From NCBI RefSeq assembly GCF_000526415.1, contig NZ_JAGA01000003.1:496001-560000 (forward strand): DNA of 64,000 nt, read 5' to 3'. Source of the DNA: Kallotenue papyrolyticum (lineage in GTDB: Bacteria; Chloroflexota; Chloroflexia; Chloroflexales; Kallotenuaceae). A program made the translations under genes and the position numbers. A model generated the notes under the pieces. It had not been told where the DNA came from. It saw only the letters and a program-made list of their open reading frames with translations, and made no database searches. Of this stretch, positions 9,797 to 20,474 are shown piece after piece (positions within the stretch are counted from its first letter, which is position 1; every line of letters starts with the position of its first letter).

Positions 9797-10118
9797 AGCA
9801 TTGCGATGACGGGGAAGAGTAGGCAGTTGGCAGCCGCCTCAGAGAGCCTGTAGCTGGTGTGAACAGGCGCGGCGCAACGGCTGAAGATCACCCCTGAGCA
9901 GGCCGCCGAACCGCCTGGCATGCCACGCGCATCCAGGCGCAGTAGACCGGTCCGGGTTCGTCACCCGTTATCCATGACGGAGCTGTGATGGCAGCTCGCC
10001 GAGCGCAATCGCTCCCGGCATGAGCCGCTGCGGCGGCCCTGGGCGCGGTTGAAGCGGGGTGGTACCGCGGGGTGAATTTGTGGCCTCGTCCCCACACGGG
10101 GGCGGGGCGTTCTGATTT
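9797..10118 (+). promoter_or_regulatory. Isoleucine T-box riboswitch
   Basis: The leader senses uncharged tRNA-Ile and controls ileS. Visible parts in order are: the 'GGGAAGAGTAGGCAG' start of stem I (AGUA element near 9820-9830); AGAGAGCC (9841-9848); the specifier context GAAG-ATC-ACC with AUC (Ile) at 9887-9889, followed by the usual CCCTGAG; and the T-box core GCGGGGTGGTACCGCGG (10054-10070), whose UGGU at 10060-10063 can pair with the ACCA end of tRNA. CGTCCCC (10087-10093) can complete the antiterminator with the GGGG of the core, or else form the 5' arm of the downstream terminator. Specifier, core and gene identity all agree on isoleucine. Confidence 0.93.
10083..10118 (+). terminator. 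T-box attenuator hairpin
   Basis: An 11-bp stem (10083-10093 with 10098-10108, including two G-U pairs) has an ACAC loop and is followed by the weak U-rich tail GTTCTGATTT. Its 5' arm overlaps the 3' side of the antiterminator, so the two structures exclude each other. Confidence 0.85.
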
Positions 10119-10130
10119 AAGGGCGCAGCC

Positions 10131-10153
10131 CTGGCTTGCCGGCGGCAAGCCAG
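10131..10153 (+). repeat. Perfect inverted repeat just upstream of the ileS ribosome site
   Basis: CTGGCTTGCC and GGCAAGCCAG form a 10-bp stem around a GGC loop, ending 2-3 nt before GGGGAGG, the ribosome site for ileS. A related repeat precedes the tRNA at 53158. It could tune translation or be an intergenic repeat. Confidence 0.6.
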
Positions 10154-10167
10154 CAGGGGAGGTGTGT

Positions 10168-13404
<3,237 letters not shown>

Positions 13405-13541
13405 ATCGCGGCGGCACACTGCATCGTCGCCGTCGTCATCGTCGCGGGTCGCGCTGGTGACGACGGCGTCATGGGGATCGCCGATGCCCTAGGGGCGCGG
13501 GGATGGTAACATTGCCGTATGCATGCAGCGGATACTGCACA

Positions 13542-13565
13542 CGACCGGAACGTCGACCGGAACGT
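13542..13565. repeat. Tandem 12-bp repeat, two copies
   Basis: CGACCGGAACGT occurs twice back to back, immediately before the palindrome at 13563. Its function is unknown. Confidence 0.6.
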
Positions 13566-13592
13566 AGGGGCGAGGCATGCCTCGCCCCTACG
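13563..13592. repeat. Perfect 30-bp palindrome, likely bidirectional terminator / interspersed repeat
   Basis: CGTAGGGGCGAGGCA is followed by its exact reverse complement. It lies between the convergent ends of ileS and the deoxynucleoside kinase. No T-run follows. GTAGGGGCG..CGCCCCTAC palindromes of this kind are, from memory, common dispersed repeats in Chloroflexota genomes. GGGGCG/CGCCCC also recurs at 13638-13656. Confidence 0.65.
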
Positions 13593-13645
13593 CCATCCCG
13601 TCATCGCATCATCATCAAACATTGCCAACCGGCCATGGGGCGTCC

Positions 13646-14344
13646 CTACGCCCCGATGAACGCCACGCGGTCAATCCCCGGCAGGTTGGGCTGTACCAGC
13701 GCTTCAGCGGGAAGGCCAATGGCTTGACGCACCGCCTCGATCACGGTATGGCGATCCGCTTCGCGTTCGACGAAGTCCAGCTCGTCGGTATCGATGGTCA
13801 GGATCGGACACAGATCGAAACGGCGCAGCCAGGCCTCGTAGCGCCGGTTGAGGTGCTCCAGGTAGGAGCTGGGGATCTGGCGTTCGGCCGGCCGCGCGCG
13901 GCCATCGATGCGCCGCTGGAGCGTCGCCACGCTGGCGCGTAGGTAGATCAGCAGGGTCGGTGGAGCGATGGCATGCAGCAACGCCTGGTAGAGCCGGCGG
14001 TAGGTGCGGAAGTCGCGGTGCGACAGAATGCCCTGTTCCAGCAGGCCCTTGACAAAGACCTCGTAGTCCTCGTACAGCGAGCGATCCTGTACCACCGAGA
14101 TCGGCGTGTCGGCGATCTCCTGCTGCTGCTCAAAGCGCTGCGATAGAAACCAGATCTGCGAGTGAAAGCCCCAGCGCTCGCGATCGGCGTAGTAATCGTC
14201 GATGTAGGGGTGGTCGGCCACCAGTTCGTAGTAGGGCTGCCAGCCGAAGGCATCCGCCAGAATACCGACCAGCGTCGATTTGCCGACGCCGATGTTACCG
14301 GCGATGCTGACGTAGTGCCGGCGCCCGAGTGCTTCCGTGCTCAC
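13646..14344 (-). CDS. Deoxynucleoside kinase (dNK/dGK family)
   Basis: This ~232-aa salvage kinase phosphorylates deoxynucleosides with ATP. The P-loop GNIGVGKST lies near the N terminus, and the substrate-site signature 'QDRSLYEDYEVF' (DRS..ED) is present, as is the arginine-rich lid region (RRIDGRARPAER). I prefer the GTG start at 14344 because GGGAG lies 6 nt upstream. An in-frame ATG at 14374 lies 8 nt downstream of a TATAAT box and could serve a leaderless message, giving 242 aa; the choice is open. The exact preference (dA, dG, dC or dT) cannot be told from sequence. It converges on ileS. Confidence 0.9.
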   Translation of the reverse strand: MSTEALGRRHYVSIAGNIGVGKSTLVGILADAFGWQPYYELVADHPYIDDYYADRERWGFHSQIWFLSQRFEQQQEIADTPISVVQDRSLYEDYEVFVKGLLEQGILSHRDFRTYRRLYQALLHAIAPPTLLIYLRASVATLQRRIDGRARPAERQIPSSYLEHLNRRYEAWLRRFDLCPILTIDTDELDFVEREADRHTVIEAVRQAIGLPAEALVQPNLPGIDRVAFIGA

Positions 14345-14382
14345 ACGTCGCTCCCGCGTCAACCGTTGGTCCATCGCCCACG

Positions 14383-14388
14383 ATTATA
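14383..14388 (-). promoter_or_regulatory. Extended -10 box TGCTATAAT
   Basis: TGTGCTATAAT on the minus strand lies upstream of the deoxynucleoside kinase. No good -35 box is present, consistent with an extended -10 promoter. Confidence 0.6.
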
Positions 14389-14425
14389 GCACATCGGTTC
14401 CAGCACTCAGCCGGCGAGCCACCTC

Positions 14426-16483
14426 TCATCCCGCGTAGGGGATGCGCACATGCACCGTCGTGCCTTGGCCCAGCCGCGACTCGATGCGGCAACTTCCGCC
14501 CAGCAACTGGGCGCGCTCGCTCATGTTGAGCAGGCCAAAGCTGCCACGGCGCACGTAGTTGCGCTGCACGTCGTCAACCGGGAAGCCGCGTCCATCGTCG
14601 CGCACGGTGGCGCATAGCGCCGCCCCGTCGTCCCACAAGCGGATCCATACGTTGTGTGCGGCAGCATGCTTGCGTACGTTGTTGATCGCCTCCTGGACAA
14701 TGATGAAAATCGCCGCTTCGTGATCGGGGGGGAGGCGCCGCAACGCAGGCGGCGCGTCCAGGTGAAAGGCCGGCTGCTCGGGATCGTGCAGCCGGCTGAG
14801 GTACTGCCGCAGCACGGCCACCAGCCCTTCCTCGGCAATGCCCAGTGGTCGCAGCTCATACAGCACGGTACGCAGGTCCTGGGTGGTGCGGCGGAGCTGC
14901 TGCTCCAGTTCATTGAGCGCCTCGTCGAGGCGTTCAGGCGCCTGGCGCGCGATACGACGCGCGTACTGGGTCGTGAGCGCGGCCACCGCCACCTGCTGCA
15001 CCGGCCCGTCGTGCAGATCACGGCCAATCTGTGTGCGCACCTCGATCTCGCGGCGCAGCAGTCGGTCACGCTCCTGGCGCAGCTCCTCGGTCAGGCGCGC
15101 TGCCTCGGCCTCGGCACGCTTGCGGGCATCGATATCCTCAACCACGGCGATGAAGAAGGCGGGCTGTCCGCGCGCATCGCGCATCAGCGAGATCGTCACG
15201 CTGGCCCAGCCAACACCTCCATCGCGCCGCAGATAGCGCTGCTCGAGGGTGCAGGCGTCGATCGCGCCCGTGAGGAGCTGCTGCAGTTGCGCTTGGAGGC
15301 GCGGTCGATCCTCGGGGTGGAGGAGCGCCTGACTGTGCCGGCTGGTTAACTCCTCGGCGCTATACCCTAGCAGATCGCAGAGACGACGATTGAAACGCAG
15401 CCAGTAGCCCTCCAAGCTGAGGTGGCCGATGCCAACGCCGGCATGCTCAAAGGTGGCGCGGTACTGTTGCTCACGCTCCCAGAGCGCCAGTTCAGCGCGC
15501 CGACGTTCGACGAACTGACCGATCTGGCTCCCCACCGCGGCGAGCAGCGCCAAGGTGCCCTGATCGGGCGGCCCACCGGCGCGACGGTAGAGCGCAATCA
15601 CTCCGCGCGGGTGATCGCCCTCCTGAATTGGAAAGGCCAGCGCGGAGCGTAAGCGTTGTTTGGCAGCCAACAACGCACCGGGGAAGTTCTCTTCCTGCAC
15701 AACATCGGCTACCCACAACGGCTCGCCTTGGGCCCACACACGTCCTGGTAAGCCGATGCCGCGCTGATGAGGCGTCGTAGTGCAGAAGGTGATAAACTCT
15801 TCTGCCTCGAGATCGGGGCGCTGCCAAAAGGTGCTGAGCCGTAGGGTGCCGGCCCGCCGATCCACCTGCCAAAAGATGCCTAGATCCCACTCCAGGCATT
15901 CGCAGAGCGAGCGGAGGATGGTGGGCGTTGCATCACCGAGCGAGGGTGCTTCGGCCAGGACGCGCGCTAGCGCCTGCAGCAGGGCCTGATAGCTGTTAAG
16001 CGTATGCCGTAGTGCCTGATGCGCCCGCGCGTTCAACACCTGGCGCTCCAAGGCATTGCTGAGCATCATCGCCACCAGCCGCAGGTCGTCCAGCTCATCG
16101 TCGCGCAACGCCGTGGCTATGTGCAACACCCCCGCCGGACGACCACCAAGCAGCAACGGGATCGATGTCACTGTCCAGCCCGCCTGCGCGTATATGACCG
16201 GCTGGATCTGACCCGGCAGCAGGCGCGTCTCGATCTCGGCGATCAGCAGCTCGAGCATGGCGTCGACCGACCCGTGCCGCGCGCGCAGCGCCGCGCCCAG
16301 CGGCGGATCGTAGGCGATCACGCACGCCGGCGCATCAAAGCCAGCCGCGATATGGCCTACCGCTGCCTCCAACAACATCTGTGGCGAGTCGATCGGCGTC
16401 GTCGCCAGAAAACAGAACTGCCGCCAGCGTTGCAGATCACTGGTAGGCGCCGCAGTCGTCGCATCCAGAAGCGAGCTGCTCAT
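14426..16483 (-). CDS. GAF-PAS sensor histidine kinase (NarL/LuxR-partner type)
   Basis: This 685-aa soluble kinase has an N-terminal GAF-like region (about 20-170), a second GAF domain (about 180-330), a PAS/PAC domain (about 335-460) and a HisKA_3 dimerisation domain with the phospho-acceptor His491 in RDLHDGPVQQ. The C-terminal ATPase domain has the N box, DDGRGFP, and GSFGLLNMSERA ahead of GTTVHVRIP. It should sense a small ligand or redox cue and phosphorylate a LuxR-type regulator, but none lies next to it, so it is an orphan. The ATG start at 16483 has GGGAG 11 nt upstream; a GTG at 16495 is the alternative. A possible -10 box (TATAGT) lies at 16597-16602. Confidence 0.92.
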   Translation of the reverse strand: MSSSLLDATTAAPTSDLQRWRQFCFLATTPIDSPQMLLEAAVGHIAAGFDAPACVIAYDPPLGAALRARHGSVDAMLELLIAEIETRLLPGQIQPVIYAQAGWTVTSIPLLLGGRPAGVLHIATALRDDELDDLRLVAMMLSNALERQVLNARAHQALRHTLNSYQALLQALARVLAEAPSLGDATPTILRSLCECLEWDLGIFWQVDRRAGTLRLSTFWQRPDLEAEEFITFCTTTPHQRGIGLPGRVWAQGEPLWVADVVQEENFPGALLAAKQRLRSALAFPIQEGDHPRGVIALYRRAGGPPDQGTLALLAAVGSQIGQFVERRRAELALWEREQQYRATFEHAGVGIGHLSLEGYWLRFNRRLCDLLGYSAEELTSRHSQALLHPEDRPRLQAQLQQLLTGAIDACTLEQRYLRRDGGVGWASVTISLMRDARGQPAFFIAVVEDIDARKRAEAEAARLTEELRQERDRLLRREIEVRTQIGRDLHDGPVQQVAVAALTTQYARRIARQAPERLDEALNELEQQLRRTTQDLRTVLYELRPLGIAEEGLVAVLRQYLSRLHDPEQPAFHLDAPPALRRLPPDHEAAIFIIVQEAINNVRKHAAAHNVWIRLWDDGAALCATVRDDGRGFPVDDVQRNYVRRGSFGLLNMSERAQLLGGSCRIESRLGQGTTVHVRIPYAG

Positions 16484-16688
16484 ACTCGGTGCCACTCCCG
16501 TTTCGCGTTGAGTCGCTTGCCCGCAGCGCTACGCACGACTCAACCGTCTCAATCACTGTACATCAAGTTGGCAGGGAGCGCGTTTACAGCATTAGTACTA
16601 TAGTCCCATCTACGCCGCCACAATCGCATTGTCCTCCTCTAAGCGATGGAGGCGGGCACAGTGGGCCATGAGCTGCCGATGAGCATGC

Positions 16689-16694
16689 TATAAT
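16689..16694 (+). promoter_or_regulatory. Extended -10 box TGCTATAAT
   Basis: ATGCTATAAT lies 4 nt before the ATG at 16699 and 28 nt before the ATG at 16723 of the PurD-like gene. The expected start site is about 16701, which supports use of the second ATG. Confidence 0.6.
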
Positions 16695-16722
16695 CGCCAT
16701 GACGGAAGGCGATTGGACAACC

Positions 16723-17952
16723 ATGCGCATCCTGCAATTCGGGAGCACGAGCAGCGCGCACGTGCTGGCTTGGAAGCTGATCAATAGTCCCGCGCTCGAG
16801 CAGCTGACGCTGGTGCCGGGCAACGCCGCAACAGCGCTCTTCACCACCTCAGTACGGCTTGCTCTCGATGATCGCCTCGCATTGACGGAGCGCGTGCTGC
16901 GCGATGGCAGCACCCTGGTGCTCGCCGACGAAGGCGCGATCGCCAGTGGCCTCACAGACGAGCTGCGCAGCCTGCCACTCCCGGTCTTCGGACCTGATCA
17001 GCAGCTCTGGCGCCTCCAGGCTAGTCGTTGCAGCGCATACGAGTGGCTACACCACCACCGGCTGCCGGTCCCGCGCGGACGGGTCTGTACCTCGCAGGTC
17101 GGCGCCGAGAAATTCGCCGCCTCGCTCCAGTTCCCGATTATTGTTGCTGCCGATGACGCGCGTGGCCCGGTACGGGTCTGTAGCGACCGCATGGACCTAC
17201 CCGCTGCCATCGCCGATTGTCTGGATCCGGCAGGGCAAGGCGTGCTCGTTCAAGAACTGGTTACAGGGCCACTGGTCAGCGTTGCGTTGCTGCTCGACGG
17301 CCAGACCAGTCTGCCACTGCCAACGACCCGACTGCATGCGCTTGACCGCCAACCGTTCGCGCCAGCTATTGGTGCGCATAGCGCTGCGACACCACTTTGG
17401 ACGCGCCTTGAAGCGCACCTACAACGTTTGATCCACGAGCCGCTGGCGCGCGCCTTCCGCGCCGCAGGCACCTCCGCGCGCGGCTGGTTGGGCGCAACCT
17501 GCGTGCTAGCGGCAGCTGGCCCGTTAATCCACTCAGTTCACCTTGCACCCGACGGCCTAGAAGCCGCCAACGTGCTGCTGCGACTGGGCTCCGATCTAGC
17601 ACCCCTGCTCGAGCATTGCGCCCGGAGCACGCTGGCCACTGCACCAGCACCAACCTGGCTGCCGCTGGCAACGCTGGTGGTCGCGGTACGCTCAACCGCT
17701 CCCGAACCGGCGCCCCTGCCCGAACTGTACGAGGTGCTGGAGCCGGAAACGCTGGTCTTTCTGCATACCGATGCCGAGCAGCCACCACGGGCGGAGCCTG
17801 CCGGCGCTCGGCTTGTGCCTGATGCCTGGGCCATTGTCGCCAGCGCCGCGCCCACGCTGGAACAGGCGCGCGAGCGCGTCTATCGCAGCCTGCAACGGCT
17901 GGCACGGCCGGGGATTGTCTTCGCCGAGCACATCGGAACACACGAACTGTAA
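16723..17952 (+). CDS. Degenerate PurD-like ATP-grasp protein (probable pseudo-enzyme)
   Basis: This is a 409-aa protein. Its N terminus, MRILQFGSTSSAHVLAWKL followed by a VPGNA motif, parallels the start of phosphoribosylamine-glycine ligase (PurD), and the length is also PurD-like. Further similarities are VFGPD..LWRLQASR (PurD: VFGP...LE.SK) and VLVQELVTGPLVSVALLLDG (PurD: EEFL.GEE.S). However, the ATP-grasp and metal elements are missing: the GKGV loop is replaced by 'AADDARGPVRV', and the EFN.RFGDPE block by 'HSVHLAPDGLEAA'. It is thus unlikely to make GAR. The start at 16723 fits the PurD N terminus and leaves a short leader with GGAAGG; an ATG at 16699 is possible. A regulatory or binding role is conceivable. 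Confidence 0.7.
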   Translation: MRILQFGSTSSAHVLAWKLINSPALEQLTLVPGNAATALFTTSVRLALDDRLALTERVLRDGSTLVLADEGAIASGLTDELRSLPLPVFGPDQQLWRLQASRCSAYEWLHHHRLPVPRGRVCTSQVGAEKFAASLQFPIIVAADDARGPVRVCSDRMDLPAAIADCLDPAGQGVLVQELVTGPLVSVALLLDGQTSLPLPTTRLHALDRQPFAPAIGAHSAATPLWTRLEAHLQRLIHEPLARAFRAAGTSARGWLGATCVLAAAGPLIHSVHLAPDGLEAANVLLRLGSDLAPLLEHCARSTLATAPAPTWLPLATLVVAVRSTAPEPAPLPELYEVLEPETLVFLHTDAEQPPRAEPAGARLVPDAWAIVASAAPTLEQARERVYRSLQRLARPGIVFAEHIGTHEL

Positions 17953-17967
17953 GCCGCGCTTAACCGT

Positions 17968-18002
17968 GCGACGGACAGGGTTTGCCTGTCCCTGTCCGTC
18001 GC
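17968..18002. terminator. Strong hairpin between convergent genes
   Basis: GCGACGGACAGGG (17968-17980) pairs perfectly with CCCTGTCCGTCGC (17990-18002) around a 9-nt loop. It lies between the PurD-like gene and the convergent subtilase. No T-tract is present, so it may be a dispersed repeat acting as a terminator. Confidence 0.6.
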
Positions 18003-18050
18003 GCGTCGTTGGCGCGCAGGCATGGCCCGCGCACACGATCTCCTTCGGCA

Positions 18051-20249
18051 CTAGCGATCGATCATGCGCAGGTAGATCACCGCTTGATGGCCACTCTGCA
18101 CGCCTCGGAAGACCAGCGCATATTGACCTGGCGGTAACACAACCGTACCCTGCAGGTCAACAATGCGCCCCTGTTCATCGGCGCGCAGCGGATCGAGTTC
18201 GAAGCTCTCGCCCAGCTCATCGGCGATCGAGAAGCTGACGACTTCGCCTGGCGCAAAACCGCTGGCATTCAGCGCAACCCAGGTACCAACGATCAGGCAA
18301 TCGCCCGGCCGGATCGTTCCAGCGATCGCCGGCGGCAACGGACCACAGCGCTGCGCCGGGGCCTGGTTACTGGGCCGCGGCCCAAAGATGCCAGGCCGGA
18401 TCAACTCGTTGCCCAGCAGACCCAGCAAGACCTGGTATTCCGGCGGGTTGTTCGGATGGAATTCGAAGCGCGCGCGTTCAAACCATTGCGTCAGCACCAG
18501 ATCGCCCGCGGCGTTGCGCTCCACCTGCGGCTCGGAGAGCGGGAAGCCAAACAGCGCCAGCGAACGGCCATAGCTCGACAACGCCGGATCGAGCAGGCCA
18601 TGGTTGCGCCAGTAGCTCAGAAACGGCTCGCAGAGCGAATGTCCGGTTTCGATAAAGAACTGACAACCAGGCGTCGGCTGACCCTTGGGCAGTGCGAACC
18701 AGTTGCGGCCCTGACTCTGGAGCTGCGTATCGCCCAGGCGGCCCAGCAACACGTTGTAGGGCGGCGCCTGCTCCGGATGCAGCTCGAAGCGGTTGCGCTC
18801 AAAGTATTGCACCAAGAAGGTGCCTTCCGCCGTCGTCTCCTGGATCTCCTCCGAGATGGGAAAGCCAAACACTGCCAGGCCGCCGTTCTGTTCCCAGAAG
18901 CGCCGGAACGCGCCGCGCAGCGTATGGCCGGTCTCGGGAAAGAAGAGCACATCCGGCTGCTGCGGGTTGGGCACCGCGTCGAAGCCGGGACGCCGCACAG
19001 CAGCTACCGCGCGCGCCGCGTTGATGCGGCCCGCACCATACTCCGGATCGGGACCGGGCGCGCCCAGATCGTCCGCCGTGCCTTGAATCAACTGGCGCAG
19101 CGCGTTGACGTCTAGATCGGGGTTGAGCGACAACAACAGGCCGGCCAGCCCGGAGACGAACGGCGCCGCCTCGGAGGTGCCGGAGAAGGCGACATAGCGC
19201 AGACCTGCCGCTGCCGGATCGAAGGTGCTGGGGATATTCCAGCCCGGTGCGCTGACATCGACGTAGCTCTGCACTTGTGAGAAAAAGGCGCGCCGGTCGT
19301 TCTCGTCGGTCGCGCCGACGGCCAGCACCTCGTCGTAGGCAGCGGGATACTGCACCGGGTTGCCCTGATCGGCGCTGTTGCCGGCGCTGGCGACGACCAG
19401 CACGTTTTTGCTCGCCGCGTAGCGAATCGCTTCATGCAGGATCGGGTTATCGTCCGAACCACCCAGGCTCAGGTTGATCACGCGCGCGCCGTTGTCGGCG
19501 GCCCAGCGCACACCCTGGGCGATCCATTCATCCAGGCCCTCGCCCGCGTCATTGAGCACTTTGACCGGCAGGATGCGGCACTGCCAGCACATGCCGGCGA
19601 TGCCCTCGCCGTTATCGCCCGTGGCTGCGGCGATGCCGGCGGTATGCGTGCCATGGCCCTCGTCATCGCCGGCATCCGCGTTGTTGCTCACAAAGTTGTA
19701 GCCGGGCAATACCCGCCCTTCTAGATCGGGGTGATTGGGCGCGACGCCGGTATCCAGAATGGCGATCTTGACCGTCGGACTACCGGTCGTGAAGTTCCAG
19801 GCATTAAAGGCGTCTAGTTTGGTCAGGGCGTACTGAAAGGGCGAGAGGGGGTCGTTGACCGAGCGGTGTGCGCGCCGCCAATAGTTGGGCTGCGCATACA
19901 CGATGGCCGGATCGGCCTGCAGGCGTTGGACCGCGCTCAGGACATCGGCGTTGGCCGGCAGCTCCAGGCGGTAGGTCGCCGGTGCGATGCGCAGTGCTTG
20001 GCGCACCGCCAGCCAGGCAAAACGCGCCTGCAGGGCGCGCCCAACCTCGCGCGCCTGCGTGCCGAAGCGCGCTTCATCGCGCAGGCGTACCAGCACCTGG
20101 CCCGGCGCATAGGCCGGCCCGGCGCTGCGGCGCAGCGGATGGGGATCGAACGGTGGACGCTTCTGGGCCTGTGATGATGCAGGCACCATCAGGGACACGG
20201 CGACCAGAACCAGCGGGAGGAACACAGCCATCAAACGGCGGGCGCTCAT
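18051..20249 (-). CDS. Secreted subtilisin-family serine peptidase with duplicated C-terminal module
   Basis: This is a 732-aa preproprotein. The signal peptide covers about residues 1-28 (cleavage near ASSQA), followed by an inhibitor-I9-like propeptide (about 45-125) and the S8 catalytic domain with Asp166 (ILDTGV), His199 (GHGTHTAG), Asn291 (ASAGNS) and Ser359 (SGTSEAAP). After residue ~425 come two copies of a ~75-residue unit: each begins with a 'FFPETGHTL' / 'FFIETGHSL' block, continues through FGFP, and ends with a 'FERxRFEFHP..PPYxVLLG' block. An Ig-like domain closes the protein. The start ATG at 20249 has AAAGGA six bases upstream. It probably degrades extracellular protein; the repeats may bind the cell surface or substrate. 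Confidence 0.93.
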   Translation of the reverse strand: MSARRLMAVFLPLVLVAVSLMVPASSQAQKRPPFDPHPLRRSAGPAYAPGQVLVRLRDEARFGTQAREVGRALQARFAWLAVRQALRIAPATYRLELPANADVLSAVQRLQADPAIVYAQPNYWRRAHRSVNDPLSPFQYALTKLDAFNAWNFTTGSPTVKIAILDTGVAPNHPDLEGRVLPGYNFVSNNADAGDDEGHGTHTAGIAAATGDNGEGIAGMCWQCRILPVKVLNDAGEGLDEWIAQGVRWAADNGARVINLSLGGSDDNPILHEAIRYAASKNVLVVASAGNSADQGNPVQYPAAYDEVLAVGATDENDRRAFFSQVQSYVDVSAPGWNIPSTFDPAAAGLRYVAFSGTSEAAPFVSGLAGLLLSLNPDLDVNALRQLIQGTADDLGAPGPDPEYGAGRINAARAVAAVRRPGFDAVPNPQQPDVLFFPETGHTLRGAFRRFWEQNGGLAVFGFPISEEIQETTAEGTFLVQYFERNRFELHPEQAPPYNVLLGRLGDTQLQSQGRNWFALPKGQPTPGCQFFIETGHSLCEPFLSYWRNHGLLDPALSSYGRSLALFGFPLSEPQVERNAAGDLVLTQWFERARFEFHPNNPPEYQVLLGLLGNELIRPGIFGPRPSNQAPAQRCGPLPPAIAGTIRPGDCLIVGTWVALNASGFAPGEVVSFSIADELGESFELDPLRADEQGRIVDLQGTVVLPPGQYALVFRGVQSGHQAVIYLRMIDR

Positions 20250-20344
20250 GGGCATCCTTTTCTGCGGTCAGTCCGCACTACCTCTGCGGGCAATCCAGTC
20301 TCGGGGGTGGGTCCGGCGCTTGTTGCGGCGCCGATCGCATCCGT

Positions 20345-20373
20345 ATTATAGCGACCGTCGGCTGATACCACAA
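20345..20373 (-). promoter_or_regulatory. Promoter of the subtilase gene
   Basis: TTGTGG (20368-20373, minus strand), a 17-bp spacer and TATAAT (20345-20350, within GCTATAAT). This predicts a ~90-nt leader. Nothing else is evident in the 20256-20474 gap. Confidence 0.6.
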
Positions 20374-20474
20374 TGAAAATCCGCCAATAGCGCACGCCTG
20401 GCGCTGTCGGTACGGTCCAGCCCGTGGCTAGAACAGTGCGCGGCGCAGGTGGTCGGCGTTCGCCGGCGTCCGCA

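Noticed and set aside
13405-13540. A possible short gene after ileS
   Set aside because: Only short frames with no ribosome site, and the sequence is GTC/GAC low complexity leading to repeats.
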